A stretch of DNA of 6,841 bases, taken from contig CAKZZJ010000006.1 of the NCBI GenBank assembly GCA_937885165.1, forward strand, positions 1 to 6,841, written 5' to 3'. The notes beneath the pieces were generated by a model. It was not told the DNA's origin. It worked only from the letters and a program-made list of their open reading frames with translations, and made no database searches. Shown here one piece after another: positions 1-6,412 of this stretch. Origin of the DNA: an uncultured Caryophanales bacterium. Its GTDB lineage: Bacteria > Bacillota_I > Bacilli_A > Acholeplasmatales > Anaeroplasmataceae. The first letter of the stretch is position 1. Each line of letters starts with the position of its first letter. The translations under genes were made by a program, and so were the position numbers.

Positions 1-11
1 GCTTTAAACAT
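1..11 (-). CDS. Start of next gene, only first codons in window (partial)
   Basis: An ATG at 11-9 is followed by TTT AAA and then the window edge (reading M-F-K). It is preceded by a plausible ribosome binding site, AAGGGTG at 26-20, 8 bases upstream, and by a well-formed promoter at 76-48. That arrangement suggests a separately transcribed gene downstream of rpe. In many Firmicutes the gene after rpe is thiN (thiamine pyrophosphokinase), but three codons cannot identify it and the spacer of about 140 bases argues for a new unit. The product is unknown. Confidence 0.4.
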
Positions 12-47
12 TTTATAAACACCCTTTCTTTAATTCAGTTTAAAATT

Positions 48-76
48 ATTATAAAATAATAAAATATTTTATTCAA
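48..76 (-). promoter_or_regulatory. Sigma-A-type promoter for the gene downstream of rpe
   Basis: On the minus strand TTGAAT (76-71) is followed by exactly 17 bases and then a perfect TATAAT (53-48). The expected start is near 41, giving a leader of about 30 bases before the ATG at 11-9. A 16-bp A/T-only perfect palindrome (58-73) covers the spacer and part of the -35 box. In DNA this A+T-rich a good box match can arise by chance, but the 17-base spacing and the position between an operon end and a likely start codon favour a real promoter. Confidence 0.5.
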
Positions 77-148
77 TAAAAAATGATAAAATTTTGAAGT
101 TTTTGTGACTTTTGTTAATAAAATTTCTTTTTTATCTTATTTTTCGTT

Positions 149-787
149 TTAAGCATTTCTTATAAGCTCTATTTTTTCCTTTGGATTTTTATCAGAAACT
201 ATATAAGAGCCAACAACACAAACATCAAGATAATCTTTGACTTTTTTAATAGTTTCGTTATTTATTCCACCATCAATATTCACTTCATAATGATAATTAT
301 TTTTCTTTTTTAATTCCTGTAATTCTTTTGCTTTCGCAATAGAATTTTCCATAAATTTTTGTCCGCCAAAACCTGGTTCTACACTCATTATAAGCACCAT
401 ATCTAAATATGGTAAAAATTCTTTTATTGCATTAACTTCTGTATTGGGTTTTATTGAGAGTCCAGCTTTAACATTATAACTTTTTATTAGATTAATTGTT
501 CCCAAAACATCACCTGTTGCCTCAACATGAAACGTTATAATATTTGATCCAGCATCAACATAATCTTTGATATATTTTTCAGGATTTATTATCATCAAAT
601 GTGTATCAAAAGTTTTTTCTGTCAATGGTCTTATTGATTTTATTAGTGCTGGACCAAATGACAAGTTCTTAACAAAAACTCCATCCATTACATCAAGATG
701 AACATAATCAATATCATCAATTATATCATTAAGATTCTTTTCAATGTTTTTATAATCAATATTTAAAATTGATACAGATAATTTCAT
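149..787 (-). CDS. rpe: Ribulose-phosphate 3-epimerase
   Basis: Rpe interconverts D-ribulose 5-phosphate and D-xylulose 5-phosphate in the cytosolic pentose phosphate pathway. The 212-aa product has the usual length and the single TIM-barrel layout. Expected metal and catalytic residues are present: H30 and D32 in HLDVMDG, H63 in THLMI and D172 in NIDGGI. The phosphate-binding loops MSVEPGFGGQKF (134-145) and VGS (192-194) are also intact. By analogy with characterised family members, D32 and D172 should be the acid/base pair. The N-terminal strand reads LSVSILNID where APSIL is common, so the Pro is Val here, a mild variant. The ATG overlaps the rsgA stop (ATGA, 787-784), and GGTGAT at 798-793 is a well-placed ribosome binding site. 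It is the last gene of the pheS-to-rpe unit. No convincing terminator follows. Confidence 0.96.
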   Translation of the reverse strand: MKLSVSILNIDYKNIEKNLNDIIDDIDYVHLDVMDGVFVKNLSFGPALIKSIRPLTEKTFDTHLMIINPEKYIKDYVDAGSNIITFHVEATGDVLGTINLIKSYNVKAGLSIKPNTEVNAIKEFLPYLDMVLIMSVEPGFGGQKFMENSIAKAKELQELKKKNNYHYEVNIDGGINNETIKKVKDYLDVCVVGSYIVSDKNPKEKIELIRNA

Positions 788-1698
788 TTTTTATCACCGT
801 TTCCTGTTATAATTTTTAAATAACTTTCATATCTTGTTTTTAATATTTCGTTATTCAAATAAGCCTCATAAACCTTACAGCCTTTTGTCTCTTTTGTATG
901 ATTGCAATCTTTAAATTGGCAATGATATTTTTTAAAATCAACAAATAAATCTTTAACTTTGTTTTTTTCAATTAAATTAACATCAAGTTTAGAAAATCCT
1001 GGTGTATCACCGATAAAGCCATTATTGTAAGGATATAATGTTACTTCCCTTGTTGTGTGTTTTCCTCTTCCTAAAGCTTCTGATATTTCCTGTGTTTGTA
1101 AATTAAATTCTGGTATTAGTGCGTTAATCAGAGTTGATTTTCCAGCACCAGTTTGTCCTGATAATATTGTGATTTTGTTTTTCAACACTTTCTGAACGTT
1201 TTCAATGCCATGTTTATTCAAGCTATCGACATATAATACTTTATAGCCTAGTTTTTCATAATAAGACATATTTTCTTTTAATTCATCAAATTCATTGATG
1301 TAAATCAAATCAACCTTTGTTATTACGATAATAACATCAATATTCTGAGCTTTGATTATTGTCAAAAATAAATCAAGTAAGTAATATGAAAAATCGGGTT
1401 TCTTTGCTGAAAACACTAATAAGACTTGATCAATATTTGCAATATCCGGTCTTATTAATTCATTTTTTCTTTTTTCAAACGAATCTATCATATCATTAGA
1501 AATGTTAACAATGTCACCGACCTTTGGAGATAATTTAACTGTTTGAACTTCTTTTTTGCTGCTGATAGATTTATTATTAATTTCATTTACTTTTGTGGCT
1601 CTTAATTTTCCTCTTGCCTTAAGTTCAACGATGGTGCCATCATTAAGCATAACCTTATAAACACCACCATTTAAATTGATAATTCTTCCTTTTTCCAT
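784..1698 (-). CDS. rsgA: Small ribosomal subunit biogenesis GTPase RsgA
   Basis: RsgA is a circularly permuted GTPase that acts late in 30S subunit maturation. The 304-aa protein has an N-terminal OB-fold (about 1-75), then RKNELIRPDIANIDQ (77-91), the usual entry to the GTPase domain. The G motifs come in permuted order: G4 TKVD (127-130), G1/P-loop GQTGAGKS (181-188), G2 GRGKHTTRE (210-218) and G3 DTPG (231-234). A C-terminal zinc site follows with C260, C265, H267 and C274. The His-to-last-Cys spacing is six residues, one more than I recall as usual. The ATG at 1698 lies 2 bases after the rlmN stop. Its nearest ribosome binding site, AAGGAG (1718-1713), is 14 bases away, which is long, although the protein start (EKGRIINLNGGVYKV) fits family N-termini. 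The stop overlaps the rpe start by 4 bases, indicating translational coupling. The stp and prkC genes that often precede rsgA in Firmicutes are absent. Confidence 0.96.
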   Translation of the reverse strand: MEKGRIINLNGGVYKVMLNDGTIVELKARGKLRATKVNEINNKSISSKKEVQTVKLSPKVGDIVNISNDMIDSFEKRKNELIRPDIANIDQVLLVFSAKKPDFSYYLLDLFLTIIKAQNIDVIIVITKVDLIYINEFDELKENMSYYEKLGYKVLYVDSLNKHGIENVQKVLKNKITILSGQTGAGKSTLINALIPEFNLQTQEISEALGRGKHTTREVTLYPYNNGFIGDTPGFSKLDVNLIEKNKVKDLFVDFKKYHCQFKDCNHTKETKGCKVYEAYLNNEILKTRYESYLKIITGNGDKK

Positions 1699-1699
1699 A

Positions 1700-2719
1700 T
1701 TATGAATTTTTACTCCTTAATTGACCACATGCGGCATCAATATCAGAACCCTGTTCTTTTCTTAACTGAACATTGATATTGCCTTTTTTTAATGTATCAA
1801 AGAATAATCTCATTGATGCTTCACTGCTTCTTTTATATGGCTTTTCCAAAACCTCATTGTAAGGTATTAGATTAACATAAACATTTAAACCTTTTAATAA
1901 ATCAATCAATTTTAAAGCAGCAGTTTTTGAATCGTTGATATCTTTTAACAATATATATTCTATCGTTACTCGCTTTCCAGTCTTATCAACGTAATCTTTA
2001 ATTGCCTTAATAAGGACATCAAGATTATATTTTTTATTTATCGGCATAATCCTACTTCTTACATCATCATACGCGCTATGAAGTGATATAGCAAGATTAA
2101 CTTGTAAATCAAGTTCAGCAAATTCATAGATTTTAGGTACTACTCCACAGGTAGAAACTGTTATATGTCTAGCACCGATTTCAAGACCAAGAGGATAATT
2201 GATAATCTTAATAAAATTGATTACATTATCATAATTGTCAAAAGGTTCACCAATCCCCATTATAACAACATTGCCTATTTTAATATTTTCTATTTCTTCA
2301 ACCATAAGTATTTGTAATATTATTTCTGATGTTGTTAAATTACGAACCTTCTTTTTCATGCCTGAAGCACAAAAAATACATCCCATATTACAACCTACTT
2401 CGGTTGTGACACAAATACTATAGCCATAATCATTTTTCATTAAAACAGACTCAATTTTGTTTTTATCTTCGAGTTCAAATAAAAACTTTTTTGTTCCATC
2501 TTTAGATTCTTGCTTAATTACTAAATTCAGTCTGTTAATACAAAAGTCTTCTTTAAGTTTTTGTATAAAACTTTTGCTGATGTTTCTCATATCATCAAAT
2601 GATTTAACTTTTTTTCTATAAAGCCATTCAATTATTTGATTACATCTGAATGTCTTTTCTCCCAAATTCAGCATATAGTCTATTAACATTTCTTTAGTAT
2701 AATTATATATACTTTCCAA
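1700..2719 (-). CDS. rlmN: Dual-specificity 23S rRNA/tRNA adenine C2-methyltransferase RlmN
   Basis: RlmN is a radical-SAM enzyme known to make 2-methyladenosine at A2503 of 23S rRNA and A37 of some tRNAs. From the chosen start the product is 339 aa. The N-terminal accessory domain (GEKTFRCNQIIEWLY) is followed by the cluster motif CNMGCIFC (C110, C114, C117), the SAM-binding GEP (157-159), and the two catalytic cysteines: C103 seven residues before the cluster, and C331 in AACGQL near the C-terminus. All key residues are present. I chose TTG at 2719 because AGGTGAT (2730-2724), fully complementary to the 16S tail, sits at ideal distance from it. The in-frame GTG at 2728 (342 aa) lies inside that site and has none of its own upstream. 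The ribosome binding site overlaps the pheT stop TAG (2731-2729), so translation is probably coupled. Confidence 0.93.
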   Translation of the reverse strand: MESIYNYTKEMLIDYMLNLGEKTFRCNQIIEWLYRKKVKSFDDMRNISKSFIQKLKEDFCINRLNLVIKQESKDGTKKFLFELEDKNKIESVLMKNDYGYSICVTTEVGCNMGCIFCASGMKKKVRNLTTSEIILQILMVEEIENIKIGNVVIMGIGEPFDNYDNVINFIKIINYPLGLEIGARHITVSTCGVVPKIYEFAELDLQVNLAISLHSAYDDVRSRIMPINKKYNLDVLIKAIKDYVDKTGKRVTIEYILLKDINDSKTAALKLIDLLKGLNVYVNLIPYNEVLEKPYKRSSEASMRLFFDTLKKGNINVQLRKEQGSDIDAACGQLRSKNS

Positions 2720-2730
2720 AAATATCACCT
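2720..2730 (-). promoter_or_regulatory. Ribosome binding site that decides the rlmN start
   Basis: AGGTGAT at 2730-2724 matches the anti-Shine-Dalgarno tail ATCACCT without mismatch. It is followed by ATTT and then TTG at 2719-2717. Aligned on the GG, the spacing to TTG is 8 bases. The first two bases of the site are the last two of the pheT stop codon. Confidence 0.6.
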
Positions 2731-5104
2731 ATCTTAGTAATGCATTAAAATCTTTACCTAATTTTATTAATATGTTTTCAATATCTTTATCAACTTCTTT
2801 AGCTTCTAAAGTTTTATTATTATCCTCAAATGTCAGTCTGAATGCTAAAGATTTATTAGTAATGCCAATATTTATTCCTTCATATAAATCAAATATTTCT
2901 ATCTTTGTTAAATGTGATGATGAAGCTTTCTTGATTGATTTTTCAATATCAGAAACCAATACATCTTTATCAACAACAATAGCTATATCTCTTTCAATAG
3001 AAGGATATTTGTTTATAGAATGGTATTTGAAATTATTGTTTTCAAGCAAAACCTTAGCTAGTTTAATTTCTAATACTACTGTTCCTGCAACATCATTATC
3101 CTTGGCAAATTTAGGATGAAGTTCAGAAATAAATCCAACCTCTTCACCTCTTAAAATTATCTTGGCACATCTTCCTGGATGGAAGGTCTTATTAGCAGTT
3201 TTTGTTTCATAAGTTGCTTTAACATTTAATCTGTTGAATAATTCTTCTATTATTCCTTTTAATAGATAAAATGAAGCATCCATCTTTTTACCGTTCCATA
3301 AAAGTGATGTGAATGTGCCATTTAACGCTATACCTAAATGTAATTCTTCATTATTGTCAAAATATACATTACCAATTTCGAAGAATGCAAGGTTTTCATT
3401 TTTTCTTGCAAGATTATATCTTACTGTATCAACCAAGCCATTAAGCAAACTTTCTCTCATCACATTTCTATCTTCCGTAAGAGGCATCAATACTTTTACT
3501 GGATTTTTGATTTCATCAACATATAAGCCTAAATCAGTTTCCTTTATTAATGAATAGCTTACTATTTCTTTTAATCCCATACTTGATAATATTTCTCTGA
3601 TATTTCTGATGCGCTTTTGAGAGAATGTCAAACCACCTTTTGATTCAGTTTTAGCTAAAGTAGTAGGTATATTTTCATAACCATACATTCTGGCAACATC
3701 TTCGATAACATCTTGTGGAGATTCTTCCAAATCCATTCTTCTTGAAGGAAGAGTAATATGGTATACTCCTTTATCATATTCAAATTTGTAATTTAGTCTT
3801 TCAAACAAATTATAAATATAATCATTATCAAGTTTTGTACCTAAAACAGAGTTTATTTTATCAAGAGTAATATCAACGTGCTTTTCTTCATATTTTACTT
3901 TAATATCTGATGAAACACCTTTTAATATTTTACCACCGGCGATTTCTTTAATTAAATATGCTGCATAATCTAATGCTTCATCAACTCTATTGTAATCTAT
4001 CTTTCTTTCAAATCTAATTGATGATTCACTCTTTAAATTTAAAGTTTGTGATGTTTTTCTTATTGACAATGGATCAAAATATGCTGCTTCTAGGATGATG
4101 TTTTTAGTTTCAGTGTCAACTTCTGTTGAAACTCCACCCATTACACCACCTAAGCATACTGCATCATTACCATCTGTAATTACTATATCAGTAACCCTAA
4201 GATTTCTTTTAACATCATCTAATGTAATTAATTCTTCATTTTCATGTGCATTTCTGACTAAAATATTATTACCTAGTTTGTCAGCATCAAATGAATGTAG
4301 TGGCTGACCAAATTCCATCAGAACCAAATTTGTGATATCGACAACATTAGATATTGGTCTAATACCGCTTTTTATCAATTTGGCTTTAAGCCACATTGGA
4401 GATTCTTCTATCTTTACACCTTTAATATATCTTGCAAGATATTTATGACATTTATCAGTCTCAATTTTAATTTCAACAGGATTTAATTCATTATCTTCTT
4501 CTAGCTTATATTGCTGAAATTTAGGTTTTTGTGAAGTAGCACAGGCTAAATCATATACAACACCTCTTACTGATAATAAATCACTCCTATTTGAAGTTAG
4601 TTCCAAATCAAAAATTGTATCATTGTTCATATTAAGGTATTCTAATGCATTTTCTCCAACTTTTGCATCATCCCCACATTCATAAATACCATTTTTGAAT
4701 TTTTCAGGAACATATTTTTCATCTATTCCAAGTTCTTGTAAACTACATAACATACCATTTGATTCAACGCCTCTAATAGTTGATTTCTTGATTTTGAAAT
4801 TACCAGGTAATACTGCCCCAATATTGGCAACTATTACTTTGATACCTTCTCTTGCGTTAGGTGCACCACAAACAATCTGTAATACTTCATTTTCTCTTAC
4901 TTCTACTTGGCATATATGAAGATGATCACTATCGGGATGCATGATGCATTCTTTAATCAAACCAATGGTCAAATTATTTGCCTCAATCATATGAGTCATT
5001 GTTTCAACTTCATTAATATGTGAAGTAAAAATATCATATAAATCTTTATCAGAATATTTTTCTAAATCAAGATATTCTGATAACCATGACTTTGATACTA
5101 TCAT
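2729..5104 (-). CDS. pheT: Phenylalanyl-tRNA synthetase beta subunit
   Basis: PheT is the beta subunit of the cytosolic alpha2beta2 enzyme that charges tRNA-Phe. It also provides tRNA binding and editing of misformed Tyr-tRNA-Phe. The 791-aa chain is full length and has the complete bacterial domain order: an N-terminal B1 part with an EMAP-like tRNA-binding domain (about 40-150, LTIGLIKEC to CSLQELGI); the B3/B4 editing module (about 210-395), with GQPLHSFD (H270) and LEAAYFDP (E339), which look like the conserved His and Glu of the editing pocket; B5 (about 408-480, ending DVARMYGYENIP); the B6/B7 pseudo-catalytic core (about 490-685); and a C-terminal ferredoxin-fold anticodon-binding domain (about 698-791, YPSIERDIAIVVD to NALLR). 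Editing therefore looks intact, unlike in some Mycoplasma PheT. The ATG lies 1 base after the pheS stop, with AAGGAGGTGA inside the end of pheS, so the subunits should be co-translated. Confidence 0.98.
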   Translation of the reverse strand: MIVSKSWLSEYLDLEKYSDKDLYDIFTSHINEVETMTHMIEANNLTIGLIKECIMHPDSDHLHICQVEVRENEVLQIVCGAPNAREGIKVIVANIGAVLPGNFKIKKSTIRGVESNGMLCSLQELGIDEKYVPEKFKNGIYECGDDAKVGENALEYLNMNNDTIFDLELTSNRSDLLSVRGVVYDLACATSQKPKFQQYKLEEDNELNPVEIKIETDKCHKYLARYIKGVKIEESPMWLKAKLIKSGIRPISNVVDITNLVLMEFGQPLHSFDADKLGNNILVRNAHENEELITLDDVKRNLRVTDIVITDGNDAVCLGGVMGGVSTEVDTETKNIILEAAYFDPLSIRKTSQTLNLKSESSIRFERKIDYNRVDEALDYAAYLIKEIAGGKILKGVSSDIKVKYEEKHVDITLDKINSVLGTKLDNDYIYNLFERLNYKFEYDKGVYHITLPSRRMDLEESPQDVIEDVARMYGYENIPTTLAKTESKGGLTFSQKRIRNIREILSSMGLKEIVSYSLIKETDLGLYVDEIKNPVKVLMPLTEDRNVMRESLLNGLVDTVRYNLARKNENLAFFEIGNVYFDNNEELHLGIALNGTFTSLLWNGKKMDASFYLLKGIIEELFNRLNVKATYETKTANKTFHPGRCAKIILRGEEVGFISELHPKFAKDNDVAGTVVLEIKLAKVLLENNNFKYHSINKYPSIERDIAIVVDKDVLVSDIEKSIKKASSSHLTKIEIFDLYEGINIGITNKSLAFRLTFEDNNKTLEAKEVDKDIENILIKLGKDFNALLR

Positions 5105-5105
5105 T

Positions 5106-6146
5106 TTACTTCACCTCCTTGAATTGTTCTAAGAATCTTACATCGTTGATATAAAAATTTCTAATATCATCGATGTTATATTTGAGCATTGCTAATCTTT
5201 CAATACCAATACCAAACGCGAAGCCCTGGATAATATTAGGGTCATAACCATTCATTCTAAGCACATTGTCATTTACCATACCTGCACCTAATATTTCAAT
5301 CCAGCCGCTGTTCTTACAAGTAGAGCAGCCTTTTCCGTGGCACATTCCACATGATACATCTACTTCTACTGATGGTTCAGTAAATGGGAAGAATGATGGA
5401 CGAAGGCGAATTTCTCTATCCTTGCCAAACATTTTTCTTGCCATTTCAAGTAAGGCACCCTTTAAATCTGCAAGTGTAATATCGTGGCCTAATACAAGAC
5501 CTTCACACTGCATAAACTGATGAGAATGTGTTGCATCATCAGCATCTCTTCTATAAACCTTACCTGGACAAATAATTTTAAGCGGTTTCCCTCCCTCTTC
5601 AAGCATCTTTCTTGCCTGAACAGGAGAAGTCTGACTTCTTAATAATAATTCAGGATTGATATAGAATGTGTCCTGCATATCTCTTGCTGGATGTCCTTTA
5701 GGCAAATTCAGTTTTTCAAAACAGAATTCATCAGTTTCAATTTCCGGTCCAGTTGCTACAGTATAGCCCATTGAAATATATAAATCCTCTAAATCCATAA
5801 CTATCTGATTTAAAGGATGTATTACACCTGTTTGAAATTTAACACCAGGTAAAGTAACATCAATTTTTTCGCTTTCTAGTTTAGCATTGATTAATGCATC
5901 CTCGATATTGTTTCTTTTCTCTTCAATTTTTTCTTCTATTGCCTTTCTTATCGCATTAGAACGAATACCGATTTCTTTTTTTACCTCTGCACTGAAATTA
6001 CGCATATTTGCCATAACGTTAGCTAGAGGGCCTTTTTTACCAAGATAATCGGCTTTTGTTTTGGCAAGCTGATTGATATCATTACAATTTTTCAAATCTT
6101 CATCAAGATTTTCTAAAATGCCATCAAGTTCTTTTAATTCATCCAT
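5106..6146 (-). CDS. pheS: Phenylalanyl-tRNA synthetase alpha subunit
   Basis: PheS is the catalytic alpha subunit of phenylalanyl-tRNA synthetase, a class II enzyme that activates Phe with ATP and transfers it to tRNA-Phe. The 346-aa product has the N-terminal coiled-coil tRNA-binding arm (about 1-95) and then the class II core. Landmarks are GHPARDMQDTFY (151-162), RSQTSPVQAR (170-179), motif 2 around YRRDADDATHSHQFMQCEGL (198-217) and motif 3 GFAFGIGIERLAML (308-321). A four-cysteine knuckle, C266-C269-C274-C277, precedes GWIEILGAGM, as in many Firmicutes homologues. The segment after it reads VNDNVL where VHPNVL is common. I start at ATG 6146 because AGGAGG (6159-6154) lies 7 bases upstream. 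An in-frame TTG at 6164 falls in the terminator U-tract and is rejected. Expression should be controlled by the T-box leader immediately upstream. Confidence 0.98.
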   Translation of the reverse strand: MDELKELDGILENLDEDLKNCNDINQLAKTKADYLGKKGPLANVMANMRNFSAEVKKEIGIRSNAIRKAIEEKIEEKRNNIEDALINAKLESEKIDVTLPGVKFQTGVIHPLNQIVMDLEDLYISMGYTVATGPEIETDEFCFEKLNLPKGHPARDMQDTFYINPELLLRSQTSPVQARKMLEEGGKPLKIICPGKVYRRDADDATHSHQFMQCEGLVLGHDITLADLKGALLEMARKMFGKDREIRLRPSFFPFTEPSVEVDVSCGMCHGKGCSTCKNSGWIEILGAGMVNDNVLRMNGYDPNIIQGFAFGIGIERLAMLKYNIDDIRNFYINDVRFLEQFKEVK

Positions 6147-6153
6147 TTTTCTT

Positions 6154-6159
6154 CCTCCT
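6154..6159 (-). promoter_or_regulatory. pheS ribosome binding site
   Basis: A perfect AGGAGG is followed by 7 bases and the ATG at 6146. It begins a few bases after the T-box terminator U-tract, so it is transcribed only on readthrough. It fixes the pheS start at 6146. Confidence 0.85.
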
Positions 6160-6162
6160 AAC

Positions 6163-6193
6163 AAAAATAAAAGCCTTAAGCATAAGCCTAAGG
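6163..6193 (-). terminator. T-box intrinsic terminator before pheS
   Basis: Read on the minus strand, CCUUAGGC (6193-6186) pairs over 8 bp (one G-U) with GCUUAAGG (6181-6174) around a UUAU tetraloop. The tract CUUUUAUUUUU (6173-6163) follows. The first six bases, CCUUAG, are also the 3' half of the antiterminator helix, so the two structures exclude each other, as expected for a T-box switch. Confidence 0.88.
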
Positions 6194-6219
6194 ACGAACA
6201 AGCCGCGGTACCACCTTAG
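6188..6219 (-). promoter_or_regulatory. T-box antiterminator element
   Basis: This segment carries the conserved T-box core AAGGTGGTACCGCGG (6217-6203). Helix A1 is CUAAGG/CCUUAG. The seven-base bulge UGGUACC should capture the free 3' NCCA end of uncharged tRNA-Phe. A short helix GCG/CGU (6206-6204 with 6196-6194) closes above it. Confidence 0.9.
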
Positions 6220-6373
6220 TTCCACCCAAATTATGGGTAGCACCTCAATTAATTTATGATTCTCCAAAAGTGAATTCACAGAATATCAGTTAAAAATGTT
6301 TCACCATATCATTTTTTCTCTTCTAAAACTGATTGTTTTCTGTCACGTCTTTTATCTTAAAATCAACATTGAA

Positions 6374-6402
6374 ATAATAACACAACTATTAAATTATTTC
6401 AA
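6374..6402 (-). promoter_or_regulatory. Sigma-A-type promoter of the pheS-to-rpe operon
   Basis: On the minus strand TTGAAA (6402-6397) is followed by exactly 17 bases and TATTAT (6379-6374), with TGT just before the -10 box, which is an extended -10. The predicted start is near 6367, just ahead of T-box stem I. The promoter begins about 10 bases after the upstream Gx stop codon, so the unit probably starts here. A perfect dyad (6391-6412) covers the -35 box. Confidence 0.75.
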
Positions 6403-6412
6403 GAAATAATTT
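6391..6412. repeat. 10+10 bp perfect inverted repeat over the -35 box
   Basis: AAATTATTTC (6391-6400) and GAAATAATTT (6403-6412) are exact reverse complements separated by two bases. The dyad spans the end of the Gx gene and the whole -35 hexamer of the operon promoter. It has no U-tract on either side, so it is not a standard terminator. It may be an operator, or a chance palindrome in AT-rich DNA. Confidence 0.5.

Larger units (their letters stand above)
6163..6367 (-). promoter_or_regulatory. T-box riboswitch (tRNA-Phe responsive) controlling pheST
   Basis: The roughly 205-nt leader senses aminoacylation of tRNA-Phe and terminates transcription when the tRNA is charged. Stem I is formed by AAAAG/CUUUU (6353-6349 with 6270-6266), ACAGAA/UUCUGU (6343-6338 with 6283-6278), AUCAGUU/AACUGAU (6333-6327 with 6291-6285) and a distal AAAAAUG/CAUUUUU (6316-6310 with 6298-6292). 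The apical loop contains GGUGA. The best specifier is UUC (Phe) at 6274-6272, in the internal loop between the two lowest helices and in the context GAA-UUC-A. Stem III is CUACCC/GGGUGG (6240-6235 with 6227-6222). The antiterminator is CUAAGG/CCUUAG (6219-6214 with 6193-6188) around the bulge UGGUACC (6213-6207). UGGU pairs with ACCA, matching the A discriminator of tRNA-Phe. Helices were found by eye. Confidence 0.93.

Noticed and set aside
78..136. Possible terminator after rpe: GATAAAA (136-130) pairing with TTTTATC (91-85), followed by a run of six T on the minus strand (83-78)
   Set aside because: The outer stem is almost entirely A-T, encloses a 38-base irregular interior and needs bulges to extend. 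It is too weak to call as an intrinsic terminator in DNA of this composition.
2235..5520. Open frames on the plus strand inside the minus-strand genes (2235-2423, 2772-3119, 3309-3557, 4095-4307, 4695-4919, 5266-5520)
   Set aside because: Each lies wholly antisense to rlmN, pheT or pheS, whose proteins are intact and recognisable. The plus-strand translations are Ser/Leu/Ile-rich low-complexity text typical of the opposite strand of A+T-rich genes, with no family resemblance.
6147..6164. Extension of pheS to the in-frame TTG at 6164
   Set aside because: It would start inside the terminator U-tract and translate the AGGAGG ribosome binding site itself (residues L-G-G-R-K). The ATG at 6146 has ideal spacing.
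6163..6367. Hidden small gene or novel RNA in the 265-base gap between the Gx gene and pheS
   Set aside because: The whole gap is accounted for by the dyad, the promoter, the T-box stems, the antiterminator/terminator and the pheS ribosome binding site.
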